From positions 558,456 through 622,455 of the forward strand of contig CM030944.1 in NCBI GenBank assembly GCA_018136815.1: a stretch of DNA of 64,000 nucleotides, read 5' to 3'. Of the stretch, positions 1-10,205 are shown one piece after another. The translations under genes and the position numbers were made by a program. Each line of letters starts with the position of its first letter. Position 1 is the stretch's first letter. The stretch comes from Isochrysis galbana. Lineage: Eukaryota > Haptophyta > Isochrysidales > Isochrysidaceae. The notes under the pieces are model-generated. The model was given only the letters and a program-made list of their open reading frames with translations, did not search any database and had not been told where the DNA came from.

Positions 1-1
1 C

Positions 2-451
2 GATTCCGGAGCCCGACTGCCCATGGTCGCGCTCACGCCTGATAACCCGTCTTCGATGCCGACGGCCAAGCCGCCGGTTGCTCCTCTCCTCGATAAAGGT
101 GCCGCTGATGGTGGTACCCCCTTCGCTCCGCCCAGCTCGCCGACCTCGCAGGGCTCCCCCTCCTTGCTGGTCGCCCCGGCCACTTCCGAGAGCCTCCCTG
201 TCCCGGCCAATCCCAAGCACGTCACTTGGGAGGACAGGGGTCGCTCTCCCTCGAAGGGCGCGTCCAACCCTCACGTCCCGTGGGACCCGCGATCCCACGG
301 GATCTACGCCGTGTGCGCTGCCATTAGCGCTGCGAATCCCGTTCATCATGCCGCCGCCAACGATTCCGTCCGCCTTTTGGCCGAAGCCCGAGCCAAAGCC
401 AGCGGTACCTCCCCCTCTTTCTTCGCTGTCGCCGTTGCTTACAGGAGATGA
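2..451 (+). pseudogene. C-terminal end of a Ty3/gypsy-like polyprotein, cut by window edge
   Basis: The frame is open from the left edge to a stop at 451, so the start lies outside the window. The product is rich in Pro, Ser and Ala and shows no catalytic motif. I assign it to a retroelement from what follows. The sequence just downstream matches the 3' untranslated region of the intact gypsy element at 58278-58534, and an LTR-like start follows at 778. It would therefore be the C-terminal tail of Pol or of a terminal ORF in a related element. It could instead be an unrelated low-complexity frame. Confidence 0.4.
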
Positions 452-777
452 GACGCGCGTCGTCTGCGGTTGCACCCACCGCAACACCCGAGCAAAACTC
501 CTGTAAAAGGGAGAAATGGGTGGGACGATGCGTACAAATAGGTTGCCGCGTCAAGCTTCCGAATTTGTGCTCAAAGGGCCCACGGGTGCTCTCGTCTTCT
601 ATTCCCAGCGTCGCCTTCCATGTTTGGTTTCTCGGTTAACTTGGGTTCCTCTCACCTCGTTGTTCTAATTCTGGGCTTCTTCTATTTCGGTTGATTTGTC
701 CGCGGATTTCTCCTATTTCGGTCGCTTTGTTCTCCTTCCATGCTGCTCGTCGAGACGACTCGAATTTAGTCGGGGAG
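452..777 (+). other. 3' untranslated region and polypurine tract of a gypsy element
   Basis: The segment around 488-515 (cgagcaaaactcctgtaaaa and following) is nearly identical to the sequence after the pol stop of the element ending at 58277. The end of the segment, agtcggggag before TG at 778, matches the polypurine tract preceding the 3' LTR at 58535. The two elements therefore belong to the same lineage. Confidence 0.6.
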
Positions 778-1296
778 TGTCGTATTCCATACGATGACAG
801 ACTTTTACTTCTAACCGGTGGTTTATTTTAAGCCTCAAGGTCTCGTCGGCGACATTCTACCCCTTCTCTTACTTTCTTTCGATGTCATCAAACGTTCCAC
901 GACTGTCTTCCGTCTTCTCTTCATGCGCCGGTTGTAGTCTTCCGTCTTCTCTTCGTATCTCGGCGGTAGCTCCACAGCGAGGTCTGCTCTCGGTGTTCCG
1001 ACTTCTCTGTTTCGCGTGTCTGTGCGCCGATGAGTTGCCTTGGTGCCGACGCTTGACAGTCCGCCTTGAGTGTGGTTAGTTTTCGCCCTGTTTGGTTTAG
1101 TTCGTGTGTGTCTGTGTGACGGAAGAACCTTTTTGAGTCCCTGCGTTGTAGTCCCTCGTGCCTACCTTGGACCTAAGAAGCTCTCATTCTCCTTCTCTCT
1201 CTTCCTCTAGCTCGCTAGCTAGCCTCGGCCCTACCCTCCAACGCCGCACGTTGTGAGCCTCCGAACCTCCGTCTCTCTTCTCGTCCCTCTCACTCG
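778..1296 (+). repeat. Probable 3' LTR of the truncated gypsy element
   Basis: It starts TGTCGTATTCC right after a polypurine tract; the intact element's LTR starts TGTTGTATTCC in the same context. The rest of the two LTRs is not recognisably alike. The right end is a guess, placed where another repeat (1326-1446) begins nearby. No terminal CA or target duplication could be fixed. Confidence 0.4.
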
Positions 1297-1325
1297 ATGG
1301 TAGAAGCTGTCAGACCCGACTTCTA

Positions 1326-1446
1326 CTATGACCTCTCAGACATATTCCCGCAAGAAACTACCTCCGACTCCTTCACGGCCGCGTCAGCTGCCGGCTCGAT
1401 CGAACGGCCCTCTGCCCACGAGCCAGTAGTCATCGCGTGTTCGACA
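1326..1446 (+). repeat. 121-bp dispersed segment shared with 21997-22117
   Basis: About 121 bp recur in inverted orientation at 21997-22117 with scattered substitutions. Both copies keep an open frame reading YDLSDIFPQ at the start and VVIACST at the end. Here the segment is followed by the 1450-1615 repeat; at the other locus it abuts a hAT transposase fragment and a LINE 5' end. Confidence 0.6.
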
Positions 1447-1449
1447 AGC

Positions 1450-1615
1450 TCGCGGCCCGCGCCCACGAAGGGTCTGGGCAGGAATGATGAGTGCCCTGCC
1501 CCTGCCAAAGGGCAGGGGCTGGGGTTGAATGTACGGGCCAACCCCGGGCGGTGTCCGCAATCCGCAATGGAGAGGGGGGGGCGCGAGGCCTCCATTGACC
1601 CCCACTTATAAAAGC
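1450..1615 (+). repeat. Dispersed repeat shared (inverted) with 10206-10370
   Basis: The stretch from the ccgcgcccacgaagggtctg motif to the acttataaaag end matches the reverse complement of 10206-10370 with few changes. It is GC-rich and non-coding. At the second copy it lies beside LINE-like sequence, so it is probably part of a retroelement untranslated region. Confidence 0.6.
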
Positions 1616-1810
1616 TACGAACTTACCCCCCCCCCCCCCCATACTCCCGCCCCTTCGTAAAAACCTATAACCATCCCTCCCTTTCCTGATCGCCTGGCAG
1701 ATAGGGACCGGAGGAGGAGGGGCACACCCACCCACCGACGACCGGCGAGGCACGCGAGAGGGAGACGCAGGAGAAGCCTCGGGATCAGCGCACACGACGT
1801 CGAGACTAGA

Positions 1811-1876
1811 GAGTAGTTATTACACTAAGGAGAGGCGAACCGTGAGTAGTTGTTACACCAAGGAGAGGCGAACCGT
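1811..1876 (+). repeat. Tandem duplication of a 33-bp unit
   Basis: Two adjacent 33-bp units (1811-1843 and 1844-1876) both end aggagaggcgaaccgt and differ at two positions. They lie about 150 bp upstream of the first coding exon of the gene at 2028. Confidence 0.85.
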
Positions 1877-2027
1877 GAATGCGACGGCGAGAGACGTGCC
1901 CGTCCTCTCGCCCGGCACGCGCAGTCCGTTCTCTCCCTCCCCTGCCTCCCCTCTGCTCTGCGAATCTCTCTCTCTGCGTATCTCTATCCCCCCCTCCTAC
2001 TCTGTTTCTCTCTCTTCTCGCTGGTAG

Positions 2028-2910
2028 ATGCAGGCCGCCGCGCTCTCCTCGCTGCATAGCGACCTCGAGTCGCGGCAGCAGATCCGAGGGAGTGCAGGCG
2101 GCCTCGGCTTCAATGCAGCAGAGGCAAAGGCCGCCAAGAAGGCGGAAAAGAAGAGCAAGCGGGTGCGCGGTGCCGACGACAACCGGCGCGAATTCTCAAG
2201 TACGAGCGCAGGGGCGGTGGCAGCGGGCCACTGGGACCCATGGGCGAGGCCGGTCGCATTCGAAATGAAGGCAAAGAACACCATCGTCGGTGGGCTGTAC
2301 ACCATGTTTGTCAAGGGTCCGACGATGGGCGGCACCATCCCGGGCTCGCAGATAGCGAAGCCAGCGCCGGCACCGAGCGATGACACCGACGACCGCATAA
2401 GCAAGAAGGTTAAGAAGGCGGAAAAAAGGAAGGAGAAAAAAAAAGACAAGAAGGCGAGCAACACTGAGTCGGACTCAAAGAGTGCCGGGGCGGCGTCACC
2501 TGCGCGAGGCGACATCAAGCCGGTGACGTTTAACTGGGAGGAGGAAGTAGTGCAGCGACTCAAACAGGTGCTTGTCAGCGTTTCGGCAACTGTCGCCTTT
2601 CGTAGGCTAACCAGACCCAGCAGACTGACTTGTTTGAGCGAGCCGCGTGTTTTGAGCGGATGCTCCGCTCAATTGGTTATCATTAAGCTCCACCCCCCGT
2701 TGCATGCAACCGCAGGCGCCATCGCGGAAGATGGGGGTTAAGGCACTGCGCAAGGCGACCCTCAAAGCCGCCCGCGCTGCGCTCGGCCCTGCAGCTTCGA
2801 ATAATGCGGCGCTCAAGAAGTTGTACAAGAAGACTATTAAGACAACAGCAGGAGTGTGCGAGGTGGACGATCCTGAAACTGGGTTGGAAGTGGTCATGCT
2901 GCAAAGATGA
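2028..2910 (+). CDS. Nucleolar GPATCH4/LYAR-like basic protein (two exons seen)
   Basis: Exon 1 is 2028-2567, a GT-AG intron is 2568-2715 and exon 2 is 2716-2910; frames join in phase 0 to give 244 residues. The first half holds a GGLYTMFVKG segment resembling the LYxKFVK stretch of GPATCH4-type proteins, then a Lys-rich tract. Across the splice, FNWEEEVVQRLKQ joins a MGVKALRKATLKAA helix and a KKLYKKT segment. This is the small winged-helix-like C-terminal domain seen in LYAR and related nucleolar proteins. No G-patch is visible. A long pyrimidine tract ending in AG sits immediately before 2028, so an upstream exon may be lost or lie within the repeats to the left. The 3' half is duplicated in inverted orientation at 4185-4885. 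Family assignment is from remembered motifs. Confidence 0.55.
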
Positions 2911-3296
2911 GGGTGTGCATTGCTGAATGGGCAGCATCGTTGTCTGCCACCGCTCCCGCTAACGGCCATCGCGGACGCGTCTGCACGAGTTTGCCGCCCC
3001 ACATGTCTAGGATTACCTCTCCTTCTTGATCAACGCATAGCTCGCGGCTCGGAGTGAAGGCTAGGGGTGCGCGGACATACGACAGCACCTCCCACCTCAT
3101 CCCGCGCCACGCGCTAGCGCGCACTATGTTGCAAGTGGGATGAGGTGGGATAGTGGTCATCATCATTAACTAGTCCCTTGGCTCTGACGCCTTGCACGGA
3201 TAGAGGAGCGTAGGGGATAGTGGTGAGGGAAGCACTCGGTTGAAAAGCATTCGATGCAAATGGGGAGTCGGAGGAACATTTTTTTCGCGGGACTGG
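2213..3296 (+). repeat. Left arm of a 1.08-kb inverted repeat
   Basis: This segment matches 3799-4885 on the opposite strand almost base for base. I noticed only a 3-nt indel near 2241 and a single substitution near 2841. It contains the 3' part of exon 1, the intron, exon 2 and about 390 bp of 3' flank of the gene at 2028. The spacer is about 500 bp. Confidence 0.9.
3091..3149 (+). repeat. Short hairpin with 13-bp perfect inverted ends
   Basis: cccacctcatccc at 3091-3103 pairs with gggatgaggtggg at 3137-3149. The interior has a further GC palindrome (gcgctagcgc). It is repeated in the right arm at 3946-4004. It could be a tiny MITE remnant or a transcript 3'-end hairpin. Confidence 0.6.
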
Positions 3297-3798
3297 TGAG
3301 CTTGGGTCGCTTCTCACTTCTACGGCGACGAGCACGGTTGGCCTGCCCTCAAGTTGGGGCTGAGAGTGGTGTGGTGTGGGGCTGGCGGCCATGCTGCGTG
3401 GGCAGGTGAAGACAAATCGTCCGAGTGCGGTGGCATGAAACGCCGGTGAGACCGCCGACCGGTACCCGGACCATTTAGTCCGAACACTAACTAGCGACGA
3501 GGGGGTCTGACCACCGCCGTGCTCCTGCTGGAGCGCGGCGAAGGTCGGCCTGTCAGTCGGGTCGGTCGCCATCGCTCTGCCTCGGATTCAGATTTGAGCG
3601 GGAAGAGAGAAGGGGGGAAATCTTCCCCCAGTCCCACGATAAAAATGGGGCCTCCGGATCAACAAGAGTTTTTTTTTCAACCCGGTCTAGCCCTAGCTAG
3701 AGCCCACCTCTATTTCTATTAGTGTGTTTGGTGCGTTCGAGTCATGCGTCTTATTTTTCTCGTAGTGCGCGGAGGGAGAGGCGGCGGGGAAACTTCCC
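3297..3798. other. Spacer of the inverted repeat, no gene seen
   Basis: No supported coding frame. A short motif (ttcccccagtccc followed by gataaaaatg or gaaaaaaatg) occurs near 3622 and again near 3795 at the edge of the right arm. This repetition may mark the breakpoint at which the inverted copy formed. Confidence 0.5.
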
Positions 3799-4885
3799 CC
3801 AGTCCCGCGAAAAAAATGTTCCTCCGACTCCCCATTTGCATCGAATGCTTTTCAACCGAGTGCTTCCCTCACCACTATCCCCTACGCTCCTCTATCCGTG
3901 CAAGGCGTCAGAGCCAAGGGACTAGTTAATGATGATGACCACTATCCCACCTCATCCCACTTGCAACATAGTGCGCGCTAGCGCGTGGCGCGGGATGAGG
4001 TGGGAGGTGCTGTCGTATGTCCGCGCACCCCTAGCCTTCACTCCGAGCCGCGAGCTATGCGTTGATCAAGAAGGAGAGGTAATCCTAGACATGTGGGGCG
4101 GCAAACTCGTGCAGACGCGTCCGCGATGGCCGTTAGCGGGAGCGGTGGCAGACAACGATGCTGCCCATTCAGCAATGCACACCCTCATCTTTGCAGCATG
4201 ACCACTTCCAACCCAGTTTCAGGATCGTCCACCTCGCACACTCCTGCTGTTGTCTTGATAGTCTTCTTGTACAACTTCTTGAGCGCCGCATTATTCGAAG
4301 CTGCAGGGCCGAGCGCAGCGCGGGCGGCTTTGAGGGTCGCCTTGCGCAGTGCCTTAACCCCCATCTTCCGCGATGGCGCCTGCGGTTGCATGCAACGGGG
4401 GGTGGAGCTTAATGATAACCAATTGAGCGGAGCATCCGCTCAAAACACGCGGCTCGCTCAAACAAGTCAGTCTGCTGGGTCTGGTTAGCCTACGAAAGGC
4501 GACAGTTGCCGAAACGCTGACAAGCACCTGTTTGAGTCGCTGCACTACTTCCTCCTCCCAGTTAAACGTCACCGGCTTGATGTCGCCTCGCGCAGGTGAC
4601 GCCGCCCCGGCACTCTTTGAGTCCGACTCAGTGTTGCTCGCCTTCTTGTCTTTTTTTTTCTCCTTCCTTTTTTCCGCCTTCTTAACCTTCTTGCTTATGC
4701 GGTCGTCGGTGTCATCGCTCGGTGCCGGCGCTGGCTTCGCTATCTGCGAGCCCGGGATGGTGCCGCCCATCGTCGGACCCTTGACAAACATGGTGTACAG
4801 CCCACCGACGATGGTGTTCTTTGCCTTCATTTCGAATGCGACCGGCCTCGCCCACGGTGGGTCCCAGTGGCCCGCTGCCACCGCC
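3799..4885 (-). repeat. Right arm of the 1.08-kb inverted repeat
   Basis: Mirror copy of 2213-3296 (left position plus right position is about 7095). The similarity stops abruptly at the outer end inside exon 1 of the duplicated gene, after which unrelated pyrimidine-rich sequence begins. Confidence 0.9.
4185..4885 (-). pseudogene. Inverted 5'-truncated copy of the GPATCH4/LYAR-like gene
   Basis: Read on the minus strand, partial exon 1 (4885-4528), the intron (4527-4380) and exon 2 (4379-4185) are preserved, with splice sites and the open frame intact. The first 62 codons of the parent exon 1 are missing. Retention of the intron shows a DNA-level duplication rather than retrocopying. No promoter or start context replaces the missing 5' part, so it is probably not a functional gene, although antisense transcription across the parent is possible. 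Confidence 0.75.
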
Positions 4886-5135
4886 CGTCATGTAAAGCCT
4901 AGAAGAAGTAAGGGCCGGTCTACGCGACTTCTCTTGTCCGCGGGGGTCTCGAAAACGAGAAAACATCTTTTCGAAATTCTCTCCCCCTCTTTCTTCTCCG
5001 TCCCCCGTCTCCTCTCTCCTTCCCTCCCTCTCTTTAGTCTCTCTCTCCCTCTACTTTACTCCTCTCTTTTCCCCCTCTCCTTCTCTCTCCCTCTCCCTCC
5101 CACCCCCCGCCCGCCCGCCCCCTCCATTGTGCGCG

Positions 5136-8100
5136 ATGTCGGCGCCTCCCGCTGCCGCTCCGCCCGCCGCTCCGCCGCCGCTGCCTTCCGAGTTCAGCGT
5201 GGGCGCGGAGCTTTGCCTGGTGGTGGGTATGGGTTCAGAACTCTCTCCCGCCACACTTCGCCGCGGCATATCCTCCGTCTTCGGCATCTGGGAGGGCCAC
5301 ATTGCGAACATTGGGCCCACGGCCTCTTGCAAAGTTGTTCTCGACGGCTGCATGAACCGAGAACGGAAGGACGTGGAGGGCGCCGAGCCGGCGGGAACAC
5401 ACCTCGAGTACGTTGGACACCAGGACACAGCCTCCGGCTGGCCTGAGCTTCTGTTGCACGCTGTGAGCCACGAGGTTGTGCTTGTGCGCGCCGAGGTGCT
5501 CTCGCTAGAAAGGTGACAGTTGGGCCCTCAGCTCTGCACACGGTCCTCTGAGCCTTTCAAGCCTTGTCACCACTCGAACATTTTTGGCATGCGTTACCAC
5601 GCCCTGCCAACACGACGCGCGATGCTGGCCTCTTCTGTTCGTGTGACCTCCGAATTGCCACTCACCATGGCGGGGCAGGTACCCGGGCTGGCCGCTCTCC
5701 AGGACTTGTGACGACATGGAAGCGGATGTGTGCGAGACGTACGTCGGAGATCGGGATTGCTGGGTCGAAGATGACACGCTCGACGTGACGCTCGAGATGT
5801 TGCGTACTGGTATTCGCGAGCAGGAGTGCTATTCATGCCCATTCCCAACCTCACCCTTCCCAGGAGGTATGAACTACCCACCGTGGGGCTTTGCGCCGCG
5901 CCGTGTGCGCGAACTGTGTGAGGCGACGGGGCTTAACATCACGTTTGGTGTGATCGACATGGATCTAGCGCGCGACTGGACGCCGGCCACCTTCGCCGCC
6001 TACCTGCTCTGGCTACTTCCCGCCTTCCTGTCTGCGCTCGCACTGCCCCTTATGCTGCTAATGCGGCACTTCCTCCAGCTTCACCCGAGGGTTCGCGAAT
6101 TGCGCGACGCACTAAGCACAGTGGAGCTCGATGACTTGAGCGCCAGGTGGCAGCCTGACTGGTCGCGTCCCGCGGCGCGGGTGTTTCTTCTTGCCCGCCT
6201 TGTTTCCGCGCTCGCAGTGTGCCTTTTCCCATGGCTTCCCGCGTTGCTCATCCTCACCTGGGTGCTTCCGATTGCGCACTCGACGTCTATTCCAGCGACG
6301 TGGATGCTCGACGAGGAACTCGGCCGGCTGCGGCGACTGATCCCGGTCAGCGCAATCACTTGCATGGCCTATGGGCTTTGGATCGTTTTCTCCGTGACGT
6401 CAGGGTTCCCGTCGCTGCCGCTGCTGTGGTCCATGCGCGACACAGACGGCGATAGCGTAGACGGAGAGTCAGTCCGGGACATTGTGCGAGACTGCCCCGT
6501 CATCCTAGGCAAGACCACCTCGAGCTGCTTCTCGCTGCTGGTGGGGCTCGAGCTGGCCTCAGTTTTCTTCGCGCAGGGCGTGCTCTGCCTGCTCACCGCC
6601 GCCGTACTCGTAGCGTTCTGGCTAGCAGCGCCCGGCCCCGTGCGCTTGGTGAACGACCGGCTCCACTGGCTGAGCGCTAGCAGTCTGCAAGCGCGCATTG
6701 CACGTCAGACGGAAGCGGAGGCTGACCGCCCTGCGCGCTTTGGTCGGGGCGAATTGATCGCGGGCCAGCCCAAGGAGGCAGCAACTGGCATCTACGGCTT
6801 CATTGGATACTCCGAAGATGAGCTCCGGCGACGGATGACGCGCGGCATCGAGGCCATTGTCGAAGAGGTGGGCGCTTTCAACGATGATGTCCTTAGCGAG
6901 TGCCTTCAGTACGTCCTGCATGAGCGTGCCGGCTCGTCCGAGCGCACTTTTCAAAACGGCTGGATGCGCGATCGGGCACCGGACGGCACCCGACTCGCTG
7001 GGCGCGATGGGATGCGGCTGGCGGACTTTTGCAAACTCCCTGTCGCACAGACAGCCCAGCTTAGCGACGCGCACGTAGCAGCATTGAGGCTCTACACGAC
7101 AGCTGCCTTCCAAGCGATCAACAAGCCGATGCGCGACCTGCGTACTCGGCCGGCGAGGGCCGGCGAGGAGGATATGGTAGGCAAAGGAGTGCCTCTCGAG
7201 CCTCCGAAGCTCGCGAGACCACATCCTCTGCCCATCACGGTGGCTTTCATATACGAGGGCCTCAAGCGAATGCGCGCAGCTTCAGCCATTCAAGTCGACT
7301 CGCTCGATGAGGCTTCCACGGCTGCAGACATCGGCGAGCTCGTCACGTCCACCGAGCACACCGTCGCCGCCGTCGCCGCCATCAATGCGGCAAGTGCTCG
7401 GCGGGAAGCGAGCGCAGCTGTCAAAGTGACCGAGGCGGGAGACAATACTGCTTCTGAAGTCAAAGCGGCCATGCCTTTCTCGCAGGGCCCGGAAGGTGTG
7501 GCTGCCGCTGCGGCCCCCAAGGAAACGGATGTTGAGTACGAGGATGATCGGTCGCAGCATACACCTGCTTCGATTCGTTCCGAAGACGTGCCGGTGGGCG
7601 GCGGGTCAACCTGCAACGGCGCTCACGCAAGGTGGGCGCCTACAGTCGCCACCCCAGCGTCTGTGGTGATTGAGGTAGGTGCATCTACTAGTGCTGGTGA
7701 GGCTACACCCCGGGAAGAAGACGTTGCCGACGGCCGGCGGTGCGCCAGGGACGCCTCGCTGGCGCAAGGCCGACGAGCGAGCGACAAGATTGCGCCTGAG
7801 CAGTTCGGTTTGCTGCGGCGGTTGCCTTCCACTTTCCAGGCCTCTCTTCGCCGCTCGTCTCAGAGTGCGGGTCCCGAAATTATTCTGTGGCGTGGCATGA
7901 GAGATCTCCATGCGACAAACAGCTTTCTCGTGAGGGGAGGAACGGAGCTCGCGCCCATGTCTACTACCACCAACATCAATATTGCGGCTCGCTACGCACG
8001 AGCGGGTCGCGACAACCACTCGCTGGTGTTTCGGCTACGCTCGTCCACCTTCATGAACCTCGGCTGCGATCTCATGGCGTTCAGCGCTTTTCCGCACGAG

Positions 8101-8217
8101 AAAGAGGCACTCTACCCGCCCCTCACCTATCTCCAGCCTACTGGCAAGCCCCATCAGCTTGTGTACGACGGCTGCACCTACACCATTCTCGATGTCGAGC
8201 CATCATTTCCAAGCTAG
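5136..8217 (+). CDS. Multipass membrane protein with C-terminal ADP-ribosyltransferase-like domain
   Basis: Exon 1 is 5136-5512, a GT-AG intron is 5513-5702 and exon 2 is 5703-8217. The junction completes an Arg codon and the product is 963 residues. A Cys-containing N-terminal region of about 220 residues is followed by hydrophobic segments near 222-246, 286-316, 339-366 and 400-434. Next come a helical region (LRLYTTAAFQAINKPMRDL near 586-605) and a 240-residue Ala/Ser-rich linker. The last 115 residues have R-S-E ADP-ribosyltransferase hallmarks: LWRGM (Arg near 856), APMSTTT (Ser near 879) and FPHEKEALYPP with a Glu-x-Glu pair near 925/927. In this class NAD is bound and ADP-ribose is transferred, often to arginine. 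The membrane topology and the split placement of the fold around the linker are unusual. Start chosen at the first ATG after a C-rich leader; an in-frame TTG lies 9 nt upstream. Activity is inferred only from motifs. Confidence 0.75.
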
Positions 8218-8790
8218 CATGATCCCTTAGGTACCTAGAGGTTGTTTCCACGAGCACGAATCCACATTCCGTGGCCACCCCTGAACCGCACGGCTACGGC
8301 GGCATGACCACCCTCGCAATTTGGAACGAGCCAGCATGGCCACTGGTCTACGATGCTCTCTTCCAATTCCATTTAAGGATGCTTTCTATTCTCGCTCTGG
8401 TCCCAAGATGATATGCGTCGTTTGCTCTCATGGTGACTACGGCGTAGCGTCCCCCCCTCCCCCCCCGCTGGCGCGGCGGCGGCGCCCCCCGGCGAGCGGA
8501 CCGGGGGCTACACAACAAGAGGAGCGAGCGGGGGCGCGCGGTTGTGTAGCCCCTCTTGTTCAACACAGCGCGCCTTCCCCTGGGCGGAGGGACGGCAGGC
8601 GCCCTTCTGGCGCGCGCGCGCTCTCTGAACCCAGTTAATTCTCAAATCTAGGGCATCCTGTTGGACAAGTACGACCTTTTCATACAGTCAAAGTGGGGTT
8701 GGCCTTCCACGCGCCTGCGCACCCACCTTTCAGGTGGCGCGCAGGGGTATGGGAGCAAGTTGGAAGCTTGGCCGTGGCCCCTCCTACCTT
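8218..8790. other. Intergenic, with a 12-bp inverted repeat
   Basis: No gene recognised. gggctacacaac at 8505-8516 is complementary to gttgtgtagccc at 8541-8552 and could form a stem, about 290 bp after the stop at 8217. Low-complexity C and G runs lie around 8450-8490. Confidence 0.5.
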
Positions 8791-8801
8791 GCAGTATATA
8801 T

Positions 8802-9270
8802 GTTACCCCCTAGGAGCCAACGCCCCCCCGGGAGCTCTCGGGGGCCCCCAGGAGCTATCGGGGGGAAATTTTCTCCCGATCGCCAACAGCCCCACCGAGA
8901 ACTATCGGGGGACCGAGAAAATCCCCCGAGAGCTATCGGGAGATTTTACGTCCCCCGGGGAGCTATCGCGTTTTAAGGTCGGTATGTTACCCCCTAGGAG
9001 CCAACGCCCCTAGGAGCTCTCGGGGGCCCCCAGGAGCTATCGGGGGGAAATTTTCTCCCGATCGCCAACAGCCCCACCGAGAGCTATCGGGGGACCGAGA
9101 AAATGTCCCCCGGGGAGCTATCGCGTTTTAAGGTCGGCCCCCAATAGCTATCGGGGGCGAAAGGCGGCCCCCGATAGCAATTGGGGGGAAAACGACGGGC
9201 GCCGATAGCTATTGGGGGAAAACGACGGGCGCCGAGAGCTATCGGGGGGCTGTCCTCGAGCCCCCAGGCG
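8802..9270. repeat. Array of about 13 short GC-rich palindromes
   Basis: The motif CCCC-NN-gAGCTATC-GGGG, in variants such as aggagctatcgggggg, gagagctatcggggga and ccgatagctattggggg, recurs roughly every 30-40 bp. Each occurrence is an imperfect 18-24-bp palindrome centred on AGCT or TAGCTA. A larger unit is also duplicated in tandem: about 8802-8972 resembles 8983-9134. No coding frame is supported. Confidence 0.75.
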
Positions 9271-9565
9271 CTATTCCCCCCGTAAGCTGTCAGGGTGCCT
9301 GTCCCATTTCGCTGGCAGTCACCTCGTACTTTGTCTCTGTTCATACCTCAATCTTACGGTGCTGTTATGATCAATCTTATGGTCGTTCTTATTGCGGTGC
9401 CTTGCGACTTTTCGACACTACAACGAAACTCTCGTCGGTGAGAGTATGGAGATAAGGGTGTGTGTTCAAGAAAACGGGTGTTTATGGAATAAAACGCTGG
9501 CGGCAACTCACCCAGGGAATCCGTCCTTCTTCTTCATAACGCACTCTCTCTCGCTCCCGCACCGC

Positions 9566-9931
9566 ATGTCACAGATGACGCCCTCACCCCTTCTCAATGC
9601 CCCTTCCGCTGCTGCAGGTGTGACACCGCAGCAGTGGGAGGAGGCAGAGAGACTGTTTTATCAGCTGGTGGCTGATTTCAAGAGCCGCGCAATGGATGCC
9701 GCAAAACGTGCTGAGATCGTCCACCTTCTCAAGAACTGGGACGTGCTCGATGCCAAGCAGCCAAGCAGCGGCGTCTCTACGGGGGGGGCAACCACAACTA
9801 TTGGAAGAGCAAGTACGAGCTCGCGCCCACGCTGCCCAACAAGCCAGCAACTCTCCTCTCCAAGGCCACTGGCAAGCGCGTCCCGGTTTCGGATGCTGTC
9901 GCATCCGCGATCGACCTTTTTTTTTAGAAGT
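9566..9931 (+). pseudogene. Gene fragment of unknown family, frameshifted at a G run
   Basis: From ATG at 9566 the frame encodes a plausible helical protein (TPQQWEEAERLFYQLVADFK, then AEIVHLLKNWDVLDAK). At the G run 9781-9787 the sensible reading shifts to another frame (NYWKSKYELAPTLPNKP and so on) and ends near 9931 in a T run. It could be a decayed gene, a transduced exon carried by a retroelement, or a sequencing-length error in the homopolymer. Family not recognised. Its tail is shared with 62785-62850. Confidence 0.4.
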
Positions 9932-9945
9932 TGTTTGCGTTTCTA
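9890..9945 (+). repeat. Dispersed tail sequence shared with 62785-62850
   Basis: ctgtcgcatccgcgatcgac, a T-rich run and agaagttgtttgcgtttct appear here and in reverse complement at 62785-62850. The T run differs in length (9 here, interrupted there). Confidence 0.7.
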
Positions 9946-10205
9946 AAAAAAAACATCTGAAGATTCTGGGCTACACACCTACTATACTAGGGTACTTCCC
10001 CATCCCTTCTGACATCGCCCTTGTCTTCCCATCCCTCCACCTCCTCCCCTGCCCCCCTTCGTTCCTTTATCTTCGGTGTCCGGGGTCCGGCTCGGGTTCA
10101 CTACCGCGAGCCTGGTTCAGAGCGCGGGTTCCGGGCAGGTCTGTTGTTTGTCTATTGTGTACGCGTGACTTGTGGGCGGACTACTGTGTCTCTCGTATGT
10201 GCAAC

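Noticed and set aside
3929..4488. Plus-strand frames of 90 and 131 codons repeated at 2607-3166 on the minus strand
   Set aside because: They are antisense shadows of the duplicated GPATCH4/LYAR-like gene and its flank in the inverted repeat.
8776..9270. CRISPR-like array
   Set aside because: Units are palindromic with irregular spacing and no unique spacers, and the DNA is clearly eukaryotic.
9392..9946. Complete gene in the 184-codon frame
   Set aside because: Protein-like composition stops at the G run near 9781 and resumes in another frame; the C-terminal part in the original frame is out-of-frame sequence.
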